A stretch of 64,000 nt of DNA from Lentzea nigeriaca (GCF_016907955.1 NZ_JAFBCX010000002.1:620001-684000); one strand, 5' to 3'. Numbered from the stretch's first letter, positions 29,457-39,718 are shown. The notes: generated from the letters alone by a model not told the origin. Translations and numbers: made by a program.

Positions 29457-30869
29457 TCACAGTCCGTCGACGCCGATGGCCTGCAAACGAAGCCGCACGT
29501 CAGCGACGCGGTTAGCGTCACGGACGGCGGGTGCGACGAGATCGTCCGGATAGACCGCAGCTCCGTCGGGCAGGCGGAGCACGAACATTCCTCCCCAGTT
29601 GAGTTCCAGCGTCGCGCGGTTAGCGGTGACGAGCTGGTCAGCCACCGCGCAGGCGAGGAGTTCCGTCACGGTGTCGACGGCGGCCTCGTGCACCTGCTCC
29701 GGAGTGAGCGAACCGTCGACGGGCCTGCCGGTCAGCCGGTGCAGCTCGCCGCGTTCGAGGCAGGTCAGCACGGCGGCGAGAGTCTCGCCGACCTTGCTCA
29801 CCCTGCCCGCGTGCCGCAGCGCGTCGGCGTAGCGGCGGACCAGCACGGGACCGGTCAGCGGCGCGAGCTCCTCCCACGTGATCGGCGGGCCCGCGACCTC
29901 GATCAGTTCCGCGACCGCTTCAGGTGGCGTGCTTTCGAGCAGCGTCCACGACGGCCGTTCGTCGAGGCTCACGGCGGAAGGGGAGGTCAGCAGGGCCATC
30001 GCGGCCACGCGCTCACGCACCGGCGGGTGGCTGTCGAACACCGACGTCGGCTCCTGCTCGGCCAGCACGGGCTCCAGCTCGCGCAGCTCGTGCATCCGCC
30101 GCGGATGGTCCAGGTAGTGGCGGAAGCCCTCGACCAACGGCGGGGTGCGCCCCGCCATGACCGCGAGCGCGACGTACCAGCGCAGGTAGTCGTTCCACGC
30201 CTCGCCGACCGGGCCGATCCGCAGCAACGCCCGCCGCGCCGCCTCCTGGCCGGCCGCCGCCACCGCCACCTCGTCGGCGAACCGCTCGTGCTCGCGGCTC
30301 TCCGAGGCCGCGACCAGCGCGTACAGCTTCGCCCACCCGTACAGCAGCCGCATGAAGTCGCCCTCGCGCACGGCCAGCTCCAGGGCGACCTTCGCGCGGA
30401 ACGTCACCGCGGACACCTGCGTGTGCCCGCCGCCGTAGTGGCCGAGCTCGTGCGCGAGAACCGACCGCAGCTCGCCGATCGACAACCCGGCCACCAGCGG
30501 CAGGCCCAGCTGGAGGTAGCGGGTGCCGCGGCGTTCCCACACGCTCGCGTTCGCCTCAGGCACCAGCCGCACGTCGTCGGGGCTGCGGGTGCCCGCGAGC
30601 GCCGCCACCTCGTCGACGTGCCGCCACAGCTCCGGATGCGTCGCACGGGTCATCGGCACCCCGCTCGGCGCGGGCCTCGCGAAGAACGCGCGCAGCACGG
30701 CCCACAGCATCGGCACGGCGACGCTCGTCGCGAAGAACGCCATCCAGCCGCCGCCCTGGAAGTCGCCGATCCGGAACCGCCAGACCGAGACCACGACCAG
30801 GAACGCCGTCAGCGCCGCGCCGAGCACGAAGAACCCGGCGAGCATCACCAGCGCGAGTACGGCTCGCAT
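29457..30869 (-). CDS. M48-family membrane zinc metalloprotease
   Basis: HtpX/Ste24-like protease of 470 residues with two N-terminal membrane helices (about 4-28 and 42-62). Zinc site: HELGH near residue 140 and the third-ligand glutamate in SREHERFADEVA. A long soluble C-terminal part of about 220 residues is not a standard M48 feature. It follows moeA by 17 bp in the same direction, so they may share a transcript. Role in membrane-protein quality control is inferred. Confidence 0.8.
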   Translation of the reverse strand: MRAVLALVMLAGFFVLGAALTAFLVVVSVWRFRIGDFQGGGWMAFFATSVAVPMLWAVLRAFFARPAPSGVPMTRATHPELWRHVDEVAALAGTRSPDDVRLVPEANASVWERRGTRYLQLGLPLVAGLSIGELRSVLAHELGHYGGGHTQVSAVTFRAKVALELAVREGDFMRLLYGWAKLYALVAASESREHERFADEVAVAAAGQEAARRALLRIGPVGEAWNDYLRWYVALAVMAGRTPPLVEGFRHYLDHPRRMHELRELEPVLAEQEPTSVFDSHPPVRERVAAMALLTSPSAVSLDERPSWTLLESTPPEAVAELIEVAGPPITWEELAPLTGPVLVRRYADALRHAGRVSKVGETLAAVLTCLERGELHRLTGRPVDGSLTPEQVHEAAVDTVTELLACAVADQLVTANRATLELNWGGMFVLRLPDGAAVYPDDLVAPAVRDANRVADVRLRLQAIGVDGL

Positions 30870-30886
30870 CCCCCCAGTCCGCCCTT

Positions 30887-32083
30887 CTACTGCAGGTATC
30901 TGACGGTGACCTCGGAGCCCGCCGCCAGCTCCGTCACGTCCTCCGGCACCTCGATCAGGCAGTTCGACAGCGCGAGCGCCGACAGCAGGTGCGATCCCGG
31001 ACCGCCGACCGGCGTCACGACCTGACCGGACGACGGGTCGTACAGGCCGCGCCGGAACTGCGTCTTACCCGCTGGAGACGTCAGCGGGCTCGACACGGTT
31101 GCCCGCGCGGTCGGCCGTTCGACCTGAACGTGCCCCATCGACGCGAGCAGCGCGGGCCGGACGAAGACCTCGAACGACACCTGCGCGCTCACCGGGTTGC
31201 CCGGCAGCGTCAGCACCGGCAGGCCCTCGTAGGTGCCAGAGCCCTGCGGCCCGCCCGGCTGCATCGCGACCTTCGTGAACCGCACGTCGTGGCTCACCAG
31301 GGCGTCCTTGACCACCTCGTACGCGCCCGCGCTGACCCCGCCGGACGTCACGATCACGTCCACCGAGCCGAGGTACGGCGCCAGCGCGCGGTGGAAGGCC
31401 TCCACGTCGTCCGGCACGAACCGCAGCTGCACGGCGACGCCTCCCGCCTCCCGCACGGAAGAGGCGAGCATCATGCCGTTCGACTCGTAGATCTGGCCGG
31501 GCTGCAGCGGCTGACCGGGCTCGACCAGCTCGGAGCCCGTGGAGAGGATCAGCACCCGCGGGCGGCGGCGCACCGGCAGCCGGGCGAGCCCGAGCGCGGA
31601 CGCGAGACCCAGCTGGGCCGGGCGCAGGACGGTGCCCGCGACCAGCACCGGGTCGCCCTTCTGCACGTCGTCGCCAGCGACGCGGATGTTCGTGCCCCGC
31701 GCGACGGACGCGTTGATCGTCACGGTCTCGGTGCCGCCGTCGGTCAGCTCGACCTGGATCACCGCGTCCGCACCCGGAGGCACCGGGGCGCCGGTCATGA
31801 TCCGCTGGACGGTGCCGGGCTCCAGGGCGTTGAGCTGCGTGCGGCCGGCTGGGATGTCGTCGGCGACGGGGAGCGTGACCGGGATCGTCCCGGCGAGGTC
31901 GGCGGCGCGGACCGCGTACCCGTCCATCGCGGAGTTGTCGAACGGTGGCAGGGAAACCGGGGCGATGACGTCGGCGGCGAGCACGAGCCCGAGGCACTCG
32001 TCGAGCGGGAGCTGCAGCACGGGCATCAGCCCGACGAGCTCCGCGACGCGCTGGCGGTGTTCGGCGACAGTGGTGGGGGACAC
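30887..32083 (-). CDS. moeA: Molybdopterin molybdenumtransferase
   Basis: Inserts molybdenum into adenylylated molybdopterin. The 398-residue protein shows SAMDGYAV (about residue 54), IMTGAPVPPGADAVI, the MoaB/Mog-like domain with STGSELVEPGQPL and TSGGVSAG, and a C-terminal beta domain (LPGNPVSAQVSFE). It starts at GTG 32083. The cofactor it makes would serve the molybdenum hydroxylase at 48.8-52.5 kb. Corresponds in order to Rv0438c. Confidence 0.93.
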   Translation of the reverse strand: MSPTTVAEHRQRVAELVGLMPVLQLPLDECLGLVLAADVIAPVSLPPFDNSAMDGYAVRAADLAGTIPVTLPVADDIPAGRTQLNALEPGTVQRIMTGAPVPPGADAVIQVELTDGGTETVTINASVARGTNIRVAGDDVQKGDPVLVAGTVLRPAQLGLASALGLARLPVRRRPRVLILSTGSELVEPGQPLQPGQIYESNGMMLASSVREAGGVAVQLRFVPDDVEAFHRALAPYLGSVDVIVTSGGVSAGAYEVVKDALVSHDVRFTKVAMQPGGPQGSGTYEGLPVLTLPGNPVSAQVSFEVFVRPALLASMGHVQVERPTARATVSSPLTSPAGKTQFRRGLYDPSSGQVVTPVGGPGSHLLSALALSNCLIEVPEDVTELAAGSEVTVRYLQ

Positions 32084-32154
32084 GACTGCATACTGCCAAG
32101 ACCGGGTGATCGTGACGATCGCCTGGAACCAGTTCATCCGCGGAGGTGTTGCTC

Positions 32155-32796
32155 GTGCAGGTCCGGACCCGGCACACACCGACGTTCGGCGTGGCGAGAC
32201 TCGTGCTCGCACCTGACGAGATGGTGCTGGTCGAGCCGTTGACCCTGATGGCGACGAGCTACGGCCTCTCGGTCGACGTCAAGGGCACGGGCACCAAGGC
32301 GGTCGCGCTGTGCACGGCGGGCGCGGAGGGCGGCTGGGTCGACGCGGCGCCGGTGCTGCCTGGCGACCTGCACCTCGTCGAGCTCGACGGCAAGACCGGC
32401 TGGTGCGTCTCGCGGCTCGGCTGGATGGCGTCGAGCAGCACGGTGGCGATGAACCCCGAGGCGCCGCCGTTGCAGGCGTTGTTCGGTGGTGTCGAGGGCT
32501 TCCTGAACTACGCGCACGGGCAGGGCGGTGTGGTGCTCGCCTGTTGCGGCACGCTCGATCTCGTGACGCTGGAGGCCGGTGAGGCGGTGACCATCGGCAG
32601 CGATCACGTGCTGGCGTTCGCGGACACCGTGCAATGCCGTCTTCGCCCGTCCGCTGCCGATGGCGGGCAATCCATTCAGACGGGCGAGGGCCTGGTGTTC
32701 GACTTCGCCGGTCCAGGTGCCGTGCTCACCCAGACGCGCGGGCCCCGCCGACTCACCACCTGGTTGCGCGCCAACGGAGTCAGCGTTCGTTCATGA
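32155..32796 (+). CDS. AIM24-family protein
   Basis: 213-residue beta-rich protein of the AIM24/DUF124 family ([22 protein letters not shown] ... [16 protein letters not shown]). The biochemical function is not established in bacteria. GTG 32155 is preferred over GTG 32146 because GGAGG at 32142-32146 is 8 nt away and family members begin with [13 protein letters not shown] sequence. Divergent from moeA; a leader ORF and the cold-shock gene follow on the same strand. Confidence 0.75.
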   Translation: MQVRTRHTPTFGVARLVLAPDEMVLVEPLTLMATSYGLSVDVKGTGTKAVALCTAGAEGGWVDAAPVLPGDLHLVELDGKTGWCVSRLGWMASSSTVAMNPEAPPLQALFGGVEGFLNYAHGQGGVVLACCGTLDLVTLEAGEAVTIGSDHVLAFADTVQCRLRPSAADGGQSIQTGEGLVFDFAGPGAVLTQTRGPRRLTTWLRANGVSVRS

Positions 32797-32801
32797 CTCC
32801 G

Positions 32802-32861
32802 TAAGGAGGTATCCGAGTGACTTTTCTTCTTTTAGCGTTGCGTTCTGCTTGCGTGATCTGA
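32802..32861 (+). CDS. 14-codon leader ORF before cold-shock gene
   Basis: TAAGGAGGT (32802-32810), a full complement to the 16S 3' end, lies 6 nt before GTG 32817. The ORF reads [14 protein letters not shown] and stops at TGA 32859-32861, whose A is the first base of the AAGGAGG site for the cold-shock gene. It includes a TTA codon at 32832-32834, decoded by the rare bldA-type tRNA in related actinomycetes. Leader-peptide control of the next gene by coupling or stalling is inferred. Confidence 0.5.
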
Positions 32862-32872
32862 AGGAGGACGCC

Positions 32873-33076
32873 TTGGCTCTCGGTACCGTCAAGTGGTTCA
32901 ACTCCGAAAAGGGATACGGCTTCATCGCAACCGACGGCGGGCCCGACGTGTTCGTGCACTACTCGGCGATCCAGATGGAAGGCTTCCGGACCCTCTCCGA
33001 GGGCGACCGGGTGGAGTTCGAGGTGCAGGCCGGACGGGACGGACGCTCCCAGGCTTCGGACGTGCGAAAGGCGTGA
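32873..33076 (+). CDS. Cold-shock domain protein (CspA-like)
   Basis: 67-residue single OB-fold nucleic-acid chaperone. RNA-binding motifs are KGYGFIATD (RNP1) and VFVHY (RNP2). Start is TTG 32873, five bases after AAGGAGG (32861-32867); no ATG or GTG fits the family's N-terminus ([15 protein letters not shown]). Its translation is probably tied to the 14-codon leader ORF whose stop overlaps its ribosome site. Confidence 0.93.
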   Translation: MALGTVKWFNSEKGYGFIATDGGPDVFVHYSAIQMEGFRTLSEGDRVEFEVQAGRDGRSQASDVRKA

Positions 33077-33122
33077 GCATCACTCTTTGACCAACCCTCA
33101 CCACGGTGATCTGAGCGGGCGT

Positions 33123-33128
33123 TAGGCT
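33123..33128 (+). promoter_or_regulatory. -10 hexamer of Ser/Thr kinase gene (leaderless)
   Basis: TAGGCT ends 7 nt before GTG 33136. Confidence 0.5.
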
Positions 33129-33135
33129 GCCTCGC

Positions 33136-34359
33136 GTGTCAGAGGACCTGAGCGGACGGCGGATCGCGCACTACCGGATCGACGGCGTGCTCGGCCGCGG
33201 CGGCATGAGCGTGACGTACAAGGCCACTGACGTGAGGCTCGGCCGGAAAGTCGCGCTCAAGGTCATCGGCGAGCACCTCGCACCCGACGCGGAGTTCCGC
33301 GAGCGGTTCGTCGACGAGGCGCGCAACACCTCCGCGATCGACCACGCGAACATCGTGCCGCTGTACGACTTCGACGAGGTCGACGGCCTGCTGTACATCG
33401 CGATGCGGCTGGTCGACGGCCAGGACCTCTCCGGGCACATCAAGGAGGGGCCACTCACCCCTGCCCGCACGCTGACGCTGCTCGCGCAGGTCGCGGAAGC
33501 GCTCGACATGCTGCACGGCAAGGGCCTCGTTCACCTCGACGTGAAGCCGGCCAACGTCCTCGTGACCACCAAGGAAGGCTCGCGCGAGCACGTCTACGTC
33601 GCCGACTTCGGCCTCACCCGCCGCGGCGCCACCGGCCACCGAACCCGAACGGGTGATTTCCTCGGCTCGCCGACCTACGCGGCGCCGGAGCACCTGCGCG
33701 GCGAGCCCGTCGACGGCCGCACCGACCAGTACGCACTGGCCTGCATGCTGTTCGCGTGCCTCTCCGGCCGCCCGCCGTTCCAGGGTGGTGTGCAGGAGGT
33801 CATCCAGGGCCACCTCGGCCAGACCGTTCCGCCGCTGTCGCAGCTCGTGGCGTTGCCGCCGGCGATCGACGACGTGATCCGCCGGGGCACCGCGAAGGAC
33901 CCGTCGCAGCGGTTCGCGAGCTGCGCCGAGCTGATCAACGCCGCGCGCGTCGCTCTCGCCGGGGTCGCGCAGGGCTCGATTCCCGCTCAACTCGGCCCCG
34001 CGTCCGGCTCGATCCCCGTGCAGTCGCCGGTGTCCGGGCCGATGGCCGCGCAGCAGGGTCCGTACCAGGGTGGCTACCAGCAGCAGCCGCTCGCCGACCC
34101 CGTCCGGCTGCGCCCGCCCAACCAGGTGGGCGTGAGCGCCTTCACGTCGTCGAAGAAGGAACGGCCAGCGTGGTTCGCGCCGGTCATCGCGGCCGCGGCG
34201 GCGATCCTGGTGATCATCATCGTGGTGATCATCCTGTCGCCCAAGGACGAGCCCGCACGGCAGCCCAAGACGAACTCCTCGCCGACGCTGCAGCTCGGCG
34301 ACGAGTCGACCTCGAAGAAGCCGCTGCCCACCTCTGTGCCGGTGCGCACGTCACGCTGA
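33136..34359 (+). CDS. Receptor-type Ser/Thr protein kinase (PknB family)
   Basis: 407-residue Hanks-type kinase. Kinase domain about residues 10-275: glycine loop GRGGMSVTYKA, Lys in VALKVI, catalytic loop HLDVKPANVL (HRD altered to HLD, common in the family), DFG and APE (AAPEHL). A Gln/Pro/Gly-rich linker (about 285-335) leads to one membrane helix (about 350-372) and a short extracellular tail without PASTA repeats. The activation segment contains several Thr residues for autophosphorylation. Signal and targets are unknown. Confidence 0.9.
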   Translation: MSEDLSGRRIAHYRIDGVLGRGGMSVTYKATDVRLGRKVALKVIGEHLAPDAEFRERFVDEARNTSAIDHANIVPLYDFDEVDGLLYIAMRLVDGQDLSGHIKEGPLTPARTLTLLAQVAEALDMLHGKGLVHLDVKPANVLVTTKEGSREHVYVADFGLTRRGATGHRTRTGDFLGSPTYAAPEHLRGEPVDGRTDQYALACMLFACLSGRPPFQGGVQEVIQGHLGQTVPPLSQLVALPPAIDDVIRRGTAKDPSQRFASCAELINAARVALAGVAQGSIPAQLGPASGSIPVQSPVSGPMAAQQGPYQGGYQQQPLADPVRLRPPNQVGVSAFTSSKKERPAWFAPVIAAAAAILVIIIVVIILSPKDEPARQPKTNSSPTLQLGDESTSKKPLPTSVPVRTSR

Positions 34360-34376
34360 CGTTCGCCGGGGGTTCG

Positions 34377-34437
34377 CTTGCACTCGCCGTGCCCGAGTGC
34401 TAAACACGACTTAGCACTCGGCTGGTTCGAGTGCCAG
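34377..34437. promoter_or_regulatory. Two tandem CIRCE operators and groEL promoter
   Basis: CIRCE 1: CTTGCACTC (34377-34385), N9, GAGTGCTAA (34395-34403). CIRCE 2: TTAGCACTC (34411-34419), N9, GAGTGCCAG (34429-34437). Each has one perfect and one two-mismatch half-site at the canonical 9-bp spacing. The promoter -35 TTGCAC (34378-34383), 17-bp spacer and -10 TAAACA (34401-34406) are embedded in CIRCE 1, so HrcA binding would block polymerase. Confidence 0.88.
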
Positions 34438-34476
34438 AGCAGTGAGGCTGGGACGGTGAGGCCCCTCCGGGTTTGA

Positions 34477-36213
<1,737 letters not shown>

Positions 36214-36237
36214 GTCCTTGCTCTAGATTGCTCCGAT

Positions 36238-36270
36238 CGGCCCGGTTCGCTTCGGCGAGCCGGGCCGTTT
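36238..36270 (+). terminator. Terminator of groEL
   Basis: 13-bp stem CGGCCCGGTTCGC / GCGAGCCGGGCCG with one G-T wobble, a stable TTCG tetraloop and a following TTT, 24 bp after the groEL stop. Confidence 0.9.
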
Positions 36271-36393
36271 GGCGTCTTCTGGAGTGTGTGGGCCGGCTTG
36301 CGTTGTGCGGTTTCGGTTCCAGCGGAGGGGGCGCCAATGCGGTTCGGTTGCGTTCCAGCGTGGTCGCTTTGGTCCTTTACCGAGCTTTGGTTT

Positions 36394-36589
36394 TTTCATC
36401 GCCGCTTCGCGACGATTGCGATTGGCGCTTGACTTCGGGGCCCTTGCGAGGCGCTGTTCGGCCTTTAAAAGCCGGGCATAAAGAGTCCGGCCGATCCGAA
36501 CACGGTAGCACCTCGCACCCAAAGTCAAGCGCCAATCGCGGTGCGTGCGTGGTTGAGTTTGTGCGGTCGGGTTCCGGAAATTACCGCTT
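36394..36589. repeat. Left inverted arm of HNH element
   Basis: 196-bp arm that matches 38166-38360 in reverse complement with about 11 differences by my alignment. Inside it GCGATTGGCGCTTGACTT (36418-36435) pairs perfectly with 36522-36539, making a ~122-nt self-folding hairpin. Weaker similarity to the opposite flank continues outward to about 36300 (shared CCAGCGGAGGGG tract). Confidence 0.88.
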
Positions 36590-36685
36590 CCCGGTTCTGA
36601 ATCGGTGCCGCGGGTCTGGCGATTCACTCGATGGTGTTCATTTTCGGCCCTGATATTCACGTGATCTTGCGGTAAATTAGAACAC

Positions 36686-37896
36686 GTGAGCGACCCAGAC
36701 CTTCCCCTCCTCTCCACCGGCGAGCTGCTGCGCGGCATCGTCGACGAGGTGACGGAATCCCGGGCGCGTGATTATGTGGTCATGCAGAAAATCGCCGAGT
36801 TGAACCGGCGCGGCGCCGCCACCGAGCTCGGCTACAAAAACCTTGCGCTCGTGCTGCGGGACGCGGTCCGCTGGGACAAGAACACCGCGACACGGTGGGT
36901 CGAGCAGGCGGCGAAGCTGAGCGGTGAGATCACCCCGACCGGCAGCGAGATCACCGCCCGGCTCCCGATCACCGCCACGGCCGCCGCCGAGGGCGCCCTG
37001 TCGATCGAGCACGTCGCGGTGGTGGCGGAGGCGATGCAGACGCTGCCCGCCGACCGTGAGGCGCAGCTGGTCGACTACGCCCGCCAGTTCGAGCCCACCC
37101 TGGTCCGTGCCCTGGGCAAGAAGCTGATCTACGGGTTGTTCCAGAACGACCCCGAACCGACAGATCCCAGCCCGAGCCCGCCTGCTCCCGTAACCGGCTG
37201 GCGCTGCGTCAGACCAGGGACGGGGTGGTGAAGTACTCCGGGACGATGGACCCGGTCACCGGCGCGACGTTGACGGCGGCGCTGGGCCCGCTAGCCAAAC
37301 CCCGCCCCACCACCGCCGAAGGCCCCAACCCGCGCACGCTGGACGAGCGGCAGGGCGACGCCCTGGCCGAACTCCTCGACCTGACGCTGCGGGCGGACGT
37401 GCTGCCCGAACACGGCGGCGAAGCCGTCGCACTGACGGTGACCGTGGACTACGACGACCTGGCCGAGCAGGCCGGGGCGGCGACGCTGGACAACGGCGTA
37501 CACCTCCCCGCCGACCAGGTCCGCCAGCTCGCCTGCAGCGCCGGGATCCTCCCGATCGTGCTGGGCAGCCGCTCCCAGCCGCTCAACGTGGGCCGCCGGT
37601 CCCGGCTGTTCACCTCCGGCATCCGCCGCGCCCTGGTCGCCCGCGACCACGGCTGCGCCTTCCCCGGCTGCACCCGGCCCCCGAAACACTGCGACGCCCA
37701 CCATGTCCAGCACTGGGCCGACGGCGGCGACACCTCCCTCGACAACGGCGTGCTGCTGTGCCGCCACCACCACACCCTGATCCACCGCAGCGGCTGGGAC
37801 GTCACCATCGAACACGGCATGCCGGTCTTCTACCCGCCCGCCTGGCTCGACCCCGAACGCAGACCCAGACGCAACCAGCTCCACACCGCCGCCTAA
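36686..37896 (+). pseudogene. Frameshifted 13E12-type DUF222/HNH endonuclease
   Basis: REP13E12-family protein with an N-terminal DUF222 domain and a C-terminal HNH nuclease. The first part reads from GTG 36686 and is intact to about 37180 (ending QNDPEPTDPSPSPP), then runs out of frame to a stop at 37231. The rest continues in the -1 frame (NRLALRQTRDGVVKYSGTMDPVTGA from about 37192) to 37896 and retains CAFPGCTRPPKHCDAHHVQH and the terminal CRHHHTLIH. The break lies in a Pro-rich C-tract, so either a real indel or slippage could explain it. Inverted arms flank the gene. Confidence 0.8.
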
Positions 37897-38034
37897 CCCC
37901 GACCGAGGGACGCGAGCGGACCCCACCACCACCTCCACCGCCACGGCCGTGCAGCACCACCACGGCCGTGGCACAACCATGCCCACAACCCGGCAGTCAC
38001 TGGTCAACGCTGTGGCAGCGACACAGACGACGTT

Positions 38035-38120
38035 CTGGCAGCGACAAAGCACTGGTATCGACGAGGCGCTGGCACCGGCAATGCCCTGGCACTGACGAGG
38101 CCGTGGCACCGACAAGGCTG
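38035..38120. repeat. Degenerate 17-bp tandem repeat
   Basis: Five head-to-tail units of 17-18 bp based on CTGGCACCGACAAGGCG (CTGGCAGCGACAAAGCA, CTGGTATCGACGAGGCG, CTGGCACCGGCAATGCC and so on). It follows a stretch with repeated CCACGGCCGTG palindromes (about 37940-37970). The region 37897-38165 has no gene that I can support. Confidence 0.6.
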
Positions 38121-38165
38121 TGGCAATGCGAACCGTAAAGCGGACAGCTCTATGCCGCGCCGTTC

Positions 38166-38360
38166 AAGCGGTAATTTCTGGAACCTGACCGCACAAACGC
38201 AACCACGTACGCAGGCGATTGGTGCTTGACTTTGGGTGCGAGGTGCTACCGTGTTCGGATCGGCCGGGCTCTTTATGCCCGGCTTTTTGAGGCCGACCAG
38301 CGCCTCGCAAGGGCCCCGAAGTCAAGCGCCAATCGCAATCGTCGCGAAGCGGCGATGAAA
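38166..38360. repeat. Right inverted arm of HNH element
   Basis: 195-bp reverse complement of 36394-36589. Its own ends, GCGATTGGTGCTTGACTT (38215-38232) and AAGTCAAGCGCCAATCGC (38319-38336), pair with one G-T wobble, so this arm is also a long hairpin. The 38361-38517 remainder shows only decayed similarity to the left outer flank and no gene. Confidence 0.88.
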
Positions 38361-38517
38361 TGACCCGGCTCGTCAAAAGGCCCGCGTAACCACCCATGCA
38401 AGGCGACATCACGTACGGCAGGCGACCCCTCCGCTGGTACCGCCACCAGCCAAACAAGCCGACCCGCCGCAAGCCCGCAAGCGCAAACCCCAGAATCCCC
38501 AGTCAAACCGCAAAACC

Positions 38518-39003
38518 TCACAGCATGATCGTCGGTGTCACCACTGTCCGCCCAGGCTCCCCCCGAGAATTCACGAGGTGCACCAAAATCTGGGTGGTCC
38601 CAGCCGGCACGTCGGGCAGCACGAACCGCCCACCGTCGTCGGCCTGGGTACAGGACGACTGATGATCCGCGACCCGGACCTCGACCGTGTGCTCCCCGGC
38701 CGGCACCAACCACCCGTCGATCCGGTGCCGCGATCCGGTGGACGTGAAGTTCACCATCAGCGTCAGGTTGTCCACGGTGAAGGTGATCGTGCCGGTCTGG
38801 CCGCCGCGCACGCCGGCGAAGGAGCCGGCTCGTTCCCAGCGGGCTACCTCTACGTCCAGGGATTCCAGGGCGATCGCGAATTTCACCCTGTCCACCAGGT
38901 CGGTGGGCGGTGGGTCCAGTTCGTCGACGAGCCTGTTCAGTTCGGAGAGGACTGCGGTGTCCTCAAGGCCCCTGCGGTCGTCGCGCGGGTCGATCTCGTT
39001 CAC
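38518..39003 (-). CDS. ECF sigma-linked hypothetical protein
   Basis: 161-residue soluble protein with no family that I can name. An N-terminal helical part (DTAVLSELNRLVDELDPPPTDLVDRVKFAIALESLDVEVARWE) is followed by a beta-rich domain (about residues 65-160) that resembles a small Ig- or carboxypeptidase-regulatory-like fold. GTG 39003 overlaps the sigma-factor stop by 4 bp and has GGAAGGAGG upstream. The coupling suggests a sigma-factor partner, possibly a regulator of it; this is inference. Confidence 0.65.
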   Translation of the reverse strand: MNEIDPRDDRRGLEDTAVLSELNRLVDELDPPPTDLVDRVKFAIALESLDVEVARWERAGSFAGVRGGQTGTITFTVDNLTLMVNFTSTGSRHRIDGWLVPAGEHTVEVRVADHQSSCTQADDGGRFVLPDVPAGTTQILVHLVNSRGEPGRTVVTPTIML

Positions 39004-39605
39004 CGCGATCCTCCTTCCGTTTCCAGGTAGTTGCGCAGCAGTGTCAGGCACCGTCCCCTGGTCGGACCGATGCTTCCGTGGGGCATGGCCAGCGCTTCGG
39101 CCACGGCTCGGTACTCGGCGCGGCCTGCCAGGACGGTGAGGCGGAGCAGTTCCTGGCACCTCGTGGTGAGTCGGCCGAACGCGAGCCACAGGCGGCGGTC
39201 GCGGTCGTCCATCAGCGTCACGTCCTCGGGGAGGCCGGTGTCGGACTCGAGCTGTTCGGCGTACTCGTCGGACAGGTGTGTCTCACGCTTGTTGGGTGTC
39301 CAGGTTCGGCGTGCTTCACGCCTCGTTGTGACCACCAGGTAGCCGACCAGGGCTTTGGGCTCGTTGATGTTCTCGATGTTCTTCAAGAACGCGAGCCACA
39401 CCGTCTGCACCACGTCTTCCGCGGCGGCCCTGTCCAGGCCCTGGCCTCGGGCTACGTGCCACAACAGCGGGGTCAGCTCGGTCACCAGGACGTCCAGTGC
39501 GTCGCGGTTGCCTTCGCGCGCGGCTGCCACACACACCGCGTGCCGTTCGGTGCCCTCAAGTCCGTCCCACGGCGGACGGTCATCCGCCGTGTGCAGCTCG
39601 TCCAC
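39000..39605 (-). CDS. ECF-type RNA polymerase sigma factor
   Basis: 201-residue sigma-70 family protein. Region 2: DRAAAEDVVQTVWLAFLKNIENI (about residues 60-82). Region 4: LTTRCQELLRLTVLAGRAEYRAVAEALAMPHGSIGPTRGRCLTLLR (about 140-185), the -35 reading helix-turn-helix. GTG 39605 follows GGAGG at six bases. No classic zinc-binding anti-sigma gene is adjacent; the coupled downstream protein may take that place. Confidence 0.87.
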   Translation of the reverse strand: MDELHTADDRPPWDGLEGTERHAVCVAAAREGNRDALDVLVTELTPLLWHVARGQGLDRAAAEDVVQTVWLAFLKNIENINEPKALVGYLVVTTRREARRTWTPNKRETHLSDEYAEQLESDTGLPEDVTLMDDRDRRLWLAFGRLTTRCQELLRLTVLAGRAEYRAVAEALAMPHGSIGPTRGRCLTLLRNYLETEGGSR

Positions 39606-39718
39606 GCAGCACCTCCGATCGGCCGCCCTGTCAGCGCCGTCCGCCAACTCATGAAGGGCTAACTGAGCGGTAGATACAAAATTCACTCGAATGGAGCAGT
39701 ATTGCCGCGCAGCCGACC

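Noticed and set aside
36228..36653. Open frame through the left inverted arm, with a matching frame in the right arm (38164-38472)
   Set aside because: Both arms encode similar peptides only because they are the same repeat; hairpin structure and lack of ribosome sites favour non-coding.
36686..37231. DUF222 half as a separate complete gene
   Set aside because: The HNH half continues at once in the -1 frame with the expected family sequence, so the two are parts of one broken gene.
38011..38130. Possible CRISPR array
   Set aside because: Units are contiguous 17-18-bp degenerate repeats with no spacers and no cas genes.
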